Both the position numbers and the translations under genes were made by a program. Positions 52,416 to 55,517 of a stretch of 55,517 nt of DNA are shown here, one piece after another. This stretch comes from Candidatus Poribacteria bacterium. GTDB taxonomy: Bacteria; Poribacteria; WGA-4E; WGA-3G. The notes beneath the pieces were generated by a model. It had not been told where the DNA came from. It was given only the letters and a program-made list of their open reading frames with translations, and made no database searches. The stretch spans positions 1 to 55,517 of the forward strand of contig PYIY01000098.1 in assembly GCA_003635195.1 (NCBI GenBank), written 5' to 3'. Position 1 is the first letter of the stretch; each line of letters opens with the position of its first letter.

Positions 52416-53474
52416 ATGGAACTCGGTTTTTTCACAATGCCTTTGCATCCACCCGGCAGTGACACGACTAAGACATTAGACGACGATCTTGAGCAGATGA
52501 TAGTCCTCGATGAACTCGGCTACAAAGAGGCTTATGTCGGTGAGCATTTCACGTTTACATGGGAGAATATCCCGTCTCCCGATCTTTTTATTGCAAAAGC
52601 GGCTGCGATGACAGAGAACATTATATTTGGCACAGGGATTACGTGTATGCCGATACACAATCCCGCCGTTGTCGCGCATCGTATCGCACAACTGGACCAT
52701 CAAACGCACGGACGTTTCCATTGGGGAGTCGGTTCAAGTTCCACACCGAGCGATGCGGAGATGTTCATGGCTAGCGAAGACAGGCGTAGATCAACACGAG
52801 AGGGGATTGATGCTGTCCTCAAAATTTGGACGGACCCGGAACCCGGACATTACAAAACCGATTTCTGGGAATTTAAGATCCCCGAATATCGTCCGAACAT
52901 TGTCAGTGTCCACATGAAGCCTTATCAGAAACCGCATCCGCCAATTGCGTTGGCAGGGTCTTCCGCGAGGTCGGACACGCTAATCTTCGCGGGTGAGCGC
53001 GGCTGGATTCCGATGAGTATTAACTTAGCGCATGTGCCTACCATCAAAACACATTGGGACGCGGTGGAAGAAGGCGCAGAAAAGACGGGCTTATCGCCAT
53101 CTCGTTCAACGTGGCGTATTGCCCGTGAAGTCTATGTTGCAGATACCACCGAACAGGCGCGTAAAGAGGCTATTGAAGGCACGCTCGGACGCGATTTCAG
53201 GGACTATTGGTTTAAGTTATTTAGCCCAGGACACTTCAAACCGAGTCAGGATATCGACGATGCAGACATGAGTCTTGAACATCTGTTGGATACCTTGTGG
53301 ATCGTTGGAAGTCCGGATCACGTAGCAAACCGCTTGCGTGAACTCTACGATCAGGTCGGCGGTTTTGGTGTCTTACTCGCTATGGGGCACGAGTGGGATC
53401 CCAAAGAGCAGTGGTTGAACTCAATGACGCTCCTCAAGAATGAGGTAATGCCGCAACTCACAGATTTGACATAA
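52416..53474 (+). CDS. LLM-class flavin-dependent oxidoreductase
   Basis: This 352-residue bacterial-luciferase-like enzyme has the typical start MELGFFTMPLHPPGSD, then VGEHFTF, GTGITCMPIHNPAVVAHRIAQLDH, GRFHWGVGSS and a C-terminal RLRELYDQVGGFG. Members use reduced FMN (from a partner reductase) or F420 to oxidise substrates such as sulfonates or ketones. No reductase lies next to it. It is followed by the ceramidase-like gene on the same strand. Confidence 0.85.
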   Translation: MELGFFTMPLHPPGSDTTKTLDDDLEQMIVLDELGYKEAYVGEHFTFTWENIPSPDLFIAKAAAMTENIIFGTGITCMPIHNPAVVAHRIAQLDHQTHGRFHWGVGSSSTPSDAEMFMASEDRRRSTREGIDAVLKIWTDPEPGHYKTDFWEFKIPEYRPNIVSVHMKPYQKPHPPIALAGSSARSDTLIFAGERGWIPMSINLAHVPTIKTHWDAVEEGAEKTGLSPSRSTWRIAREVYVADTTEQARKEAIEGTLGRDFRDYWFKLFSPGHFKPSQDIDDADMSLEHLLDTLWIVGSPDHVANRLRELYDQVGGFGVLLAMGHEWDPKEQWLNSMTLLKNEVMPQLTDLT

Positions 53475-53479
53475 TAACA

Positions 53480-53496
53480 GGCACGCCCCGCGTGCC
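53480..53496. repeat. Short GC-rich hairpin between LLM and ceramidase-like genes
   Basis: GGCACGC at 53480-53486 and GCGTGCC at 53490-53496 form a 7-bp stem with a 3-base loop, just after the LLM stop. There is no T-run, so it is probably not an intrinsic terminator. Confidence 0.5.
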
Positions 53497-53554
53497 GTTG
53501 GCCATAGTAGCGGGTCCCTTACGACTTGTAGTGGACGAAATTAAGAGGTGTCTT

Positions 53555-54796
53555 ATGAATACTTTAATGGCAGGTGCAGCAGAGACTGTGATTACCTCCA
53601 TCAAAGATAGACCCGAAGTCTATGCCGAGTTGTACGCACGCGCGTTAGTGCTTGCCGATGGCGAGAATCGACTCGCTATCGTAACAGCCGACTACGGGCA
53701 GTTCTCACTCCAGTACAACAAAGTACTACTCGATGCAATTCAGGGTGCCACAGGCATACCACCAGAACATATCGTCATTAACTGTAGCCATACACATAAC
53801 GCACCCGGTGTTGATGGGCGATCAATAACCGAGGCATCCGAGGCATGGTTAGCGACATGTCTTGCCGAGTTGGTGAAAGACGCAGTAGATGCGCTTGAAC
53901 CCGCAACATTGCGGTCAGGACGCGCCCCTGTCCAAATTGGTTACAATCGTCGCCTGATGAACGACGAGGGCTATATTACCATGGCACCGAACCCGGAAGG
54001 TTCTGTTGTGCCGTGGGTTGATGTATTAGGGGCTTACGACGAAAACGGACAGATCATCGCCGTGCTATTCTCACATGCTGCACATCCGGTAATTGTCCAC
54101 TGGTCGAGCGAAGAGATGGGTGCCGATTATCCGGGTTATGCTGTTGAACACCTGCGCAATTTCTTAGAACTGAAGCCGGAAAGCGTTTTGCTGTTCGCGC
54201 AAGGCTGCGCAGCAGACATCAACGGGTATCCGTTACGCGGTGGTTTCGAGGCATGCGATGTCGCCGGATTTGCCCTCGCGTTCGCGACATACCAAGCGTT
54301 AAAGACTGCGGAAGAAGTTCCAGCAGCACCGCTTAAAGCGTGTTATAGACTCGTCAATTTGCCGTTCCGAGATCCGCCATCGGTCGCGGAATGTGAGCAG
54401 CTAATAAAAGAATTCCCTGACGATGAACGCTACGCCGCTTTACTGGAAGTCGCTAAAAGTGGCGAGAAACGCACCTTACCCTTCCCAATAAGTGCATTCG
54501 CTGTCGGCGATGCGCTCTGCTTCCTATCTGTATCCCATGAACTCTTTTCGGCGTACCAACTTTTTGCAGACGAAACATCGCCGTTCTCCCATACCTTCGT
54601 TTTTGGATACACGAACGGCAGCGAAGTCTATATTGCAACCAAAGCGGCTTACGATTTGGGGTTGAAGGCAGGCTATGAAGCGGGACCGCGGAACCATGCG
54701 CTTAGTGGTCCGTATCGGTTGGCGTTGTTGCCGTCAGTTGAAACACAGATCCAAGCAGAGATGACGGATCTGTTGGCGCGACTTTTTGTTTCTTAA
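53555..54796 (+). CDS. Neutral/alkaline ceramidase-like hydrolase
   Basis: This 413-residue protein, starting at the ATG at 53555 behind AGAGGT, has the metal-binding pattern of neutral ceramidase N-terminal domains: VTADYGQF, NCSHTHNAPG, FSHAAHPVIV and FAQGCAADING. It ends with a C-terminal part containing FGYTNGSEVY and GPRNHALSGPYRL. The usual N-terminal Pro/Gly-rich opening is short or replaced here. Family members of this type in these bacteria are often of unknown true substrate. No signal peptide is apparent from this start. An ORF from 53492 is possible but has no SD. Confidence 0.75.
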   Translation: MNTLMAGAAETVITSIKDRPEVYAELYARALVLADGENRLAIVTADYGQFSLQYNKVLLDAIQGATGIPPEHIVINCSHTHNAPGVDGRSITEASEAWLATCLAELVKDAVDALEPATLRSGRAPVQIGYNRRLMNDEGYITMAPNPEGSVVPWVDVLGAYDENGQIIAVLFSHAAHPVIVHWSSEEMGADYPGYAVEHLRNFLELKPESVLLFAQGCAADINGYPLRGGFEACDVAGFALAFATYQALKTAEEVPAAPLKACYRLVNLPFRDPPSVAECEQLIKEFPDDERYAALLEVAKSGEKRTLPFPISAFAVGDALCFLSVSHELFSAYQLFADETSPFSHTFVFGYTNGSEVYIATKAAYDLGLKAGYEAGPRNHALSGPYRLALLPSVETQIQAEMTDLLARLFVS

Positions 54797-54810
54797 TATT
54801 ACTTTTCATA

Positions 54811-54839
54811 TTACTTAAAGCGACAAAATTTAGTATAAT
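54811..54839 (+). promoter_or_regulatory. Possible promoter for the terminal substrate-binding protein
   Basis: A perfect TATAAT lies at 54834-54839. The best 17-bp-spaced -35 is the weak TTACTT at 54811-54816, so this is only a candidate. Confidence 0.4.
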
Positions 54840-54915
54840 TATTACATTGTTTGAGTTACAGAATATTAGACTGTCCTGCGCTGAGTGCGTTGGTCTAAAA
54901 ACATAGGAGTAGTTT

Positions 54916-55517
54916 ATGTATCCGAAAATTTTTAGGTTAACACTATGCGTATTATTCGTTCTCTCAGTCGCTTACTTTTCTGCGGGGGAGAACACGGAAG
55001 ATGTTGGAATAACTGAAGAATCGATGCCTATACTTAAAGTGGGCTTGATTCATCCGTTGCTAAATTACGCCACTTTTGGCGATGGTGCAAAACTCGCCTT
55101 AGCCGAAATCAACAAGGCAGGCGGTGTTCTTGGCAGACAGGTAGAACTTATCTATAAAGTAGAAACAGGAAACATAGCTGATTCCGCAAGAGAATTAGCT
55201 GAAAAGGAAAATGTTGTGGCTATATTAGGTCCGATGTTTTCGAGTAGTGCTGTTAAAGTTGGACCGATCATCAATATCCCTGTCATTGTCGGGGCAACAG
55301 GTGCCGATGTGACGAATACCGGGAATGATCCGCGAGATTTTCTGTTTCTGGTGGCGAATTCAAATGCGTTGCAAGCAAAAGTGATGGCAGGTTTTGTGGT
55401 GAACGACCTCGGCAAGAAAACTGCAGCGATGATTTGGCAGAACGGGGATGTCTACTCTAAAGGTTTCGTTAACGCATTTGATGCGAATTTCCAGGAACTT
55501 GGCGGTCGCATTGTTGC
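54916..55517 (+). CDS. ABC transporter substrate-binding protein (partial, runs off the window)
   Basis: About 200 codons are visible from the ATG at 54916 (TAGGAG upstream). The protein has a signal peptide (LTLCVLFVLSVAYFSA) without a lipobox Cys. It then has the binding-protein start ILKVGLIHPLL, GDGAKLALAEINKAGGVLGRQVELI, AILGPMFSSSAVKVG and AGFVVNDLGKKTAAMIW. It resembles the lipoprotein at 50990-52171. The gene continues beyond the window end. Confidence 0.8.
   Translation, partial: MYPKIFRLTLCVLFVLSVAYFSAGENTEDVGITEESMPILKVGLIHPLLNYATFGDGAKLALAEINKAGGVLGRQVELIYKVETGNIADSARELAEKENVVAILGPMFSSSAVKVGPIINIPVIVGATGADVTNTGNDPRDFLFLVANSNALQAKVMAGFVVNDLGKKTAAMIWQNGDVYSKGFVNAFDANFQELGGRIV

Overview
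The window looks like a chromosomal stretch of a Gram-negative-type, metabolically versatile, uncultured marine or symbiotic bacterium. The best guess is a member of Candidatus Poribacteria or a close relative. This rests on gene content: phytanoyl-CoA-dioxygenase-like enzymes, many Gfo/Idh/MocA oxidoreductases, LamG and family-9-like carbohydrate-binding secreted proteins, DUF6785-type membrane proteins, dimethylformamidase-like proteins, lipoproteins and an outer-membrane barrel. No rRNA, tRNA or CRISPR array was seen. Taxonomy is inference. Promoters resemble canonical sigma-70 boxes (TTGACA, 16-18 bp, TATAAT) and most genes have a clear Shine-Dalgarno (SD) sequence.

Layout. 1-3264: end of one and two complete ABC-2 type permeases, with a small non-autonomous mobile element in the leader of the first complete one. 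3275-8751: dimethylformamidase-like protein on the minus strand, then a plus-strand run of PhyH dioxygenase, YiaK-type 3-dehydro-L-gulonate 2-dehydrogenase, Gfo/Idh/MocA dehydrogenase and FAH-family hydrolase, plausibly a sugar-acid catabolic set. 8785-13041: TIG/LysM lipoprotein, GH13 glycosidase, second copy of the mobile element, and a P460-like haem lipoprotein with a long repetitive tail. 13233-20811: minus-strand operon of rhamnonate-dehydratase-like enzyme, SurA-like chaperone and TPR protein; outer-membrane barrel plus a Cu/Zn-SOD-like lipoprotein with a large internal insertion; acetoacetate-decarboxylase-like protein. 20815-32493: SDR, Phd/PIN toxin-antitoxin pair, ApeA-like HEPN protein and single-chain restriction-modification enzyme (first defence island), a partly duplicated membrane gene, DUF6785 transporter-like protein, a CBM9-like secreted protein and a DNA methyltransferase fused to a degenerate HNH. 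32568-41117: SDR, LamG protein, second PhyH, then five tandem paralogous Gfo/Idh/MocA genes. 41227-48487: a 1301-residue Mrr-nuclease/STAND NTPase translationally coupled to a HEPN-like protein (second defence island, the best candidate for an undescribed system), followed by an exported WD40/serine protease. 48538-55517: another Gfo/Idh/MocA, a DUF2283/DUF4258-like small pair, HAD phosphatase, two ABC substrate-binding proteins, an LLM flavin oxidoreductase and a ceramidase-like protein.

How the parts fit. The metabolic genes suggest uptake and oxidation of sugar acids, cyclitols or glycan-derived substrates, with secreted binding proteins and hydrolases. Interleaved are two accessory islands whose genes carry nuclease, HEPN, STAND and methyltransferase signatures typical of antiphage defence. 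ApeA and the small HEPN gene look visibly more A+T-rich than the metabolic genes, consistent with horizontal acquisition.
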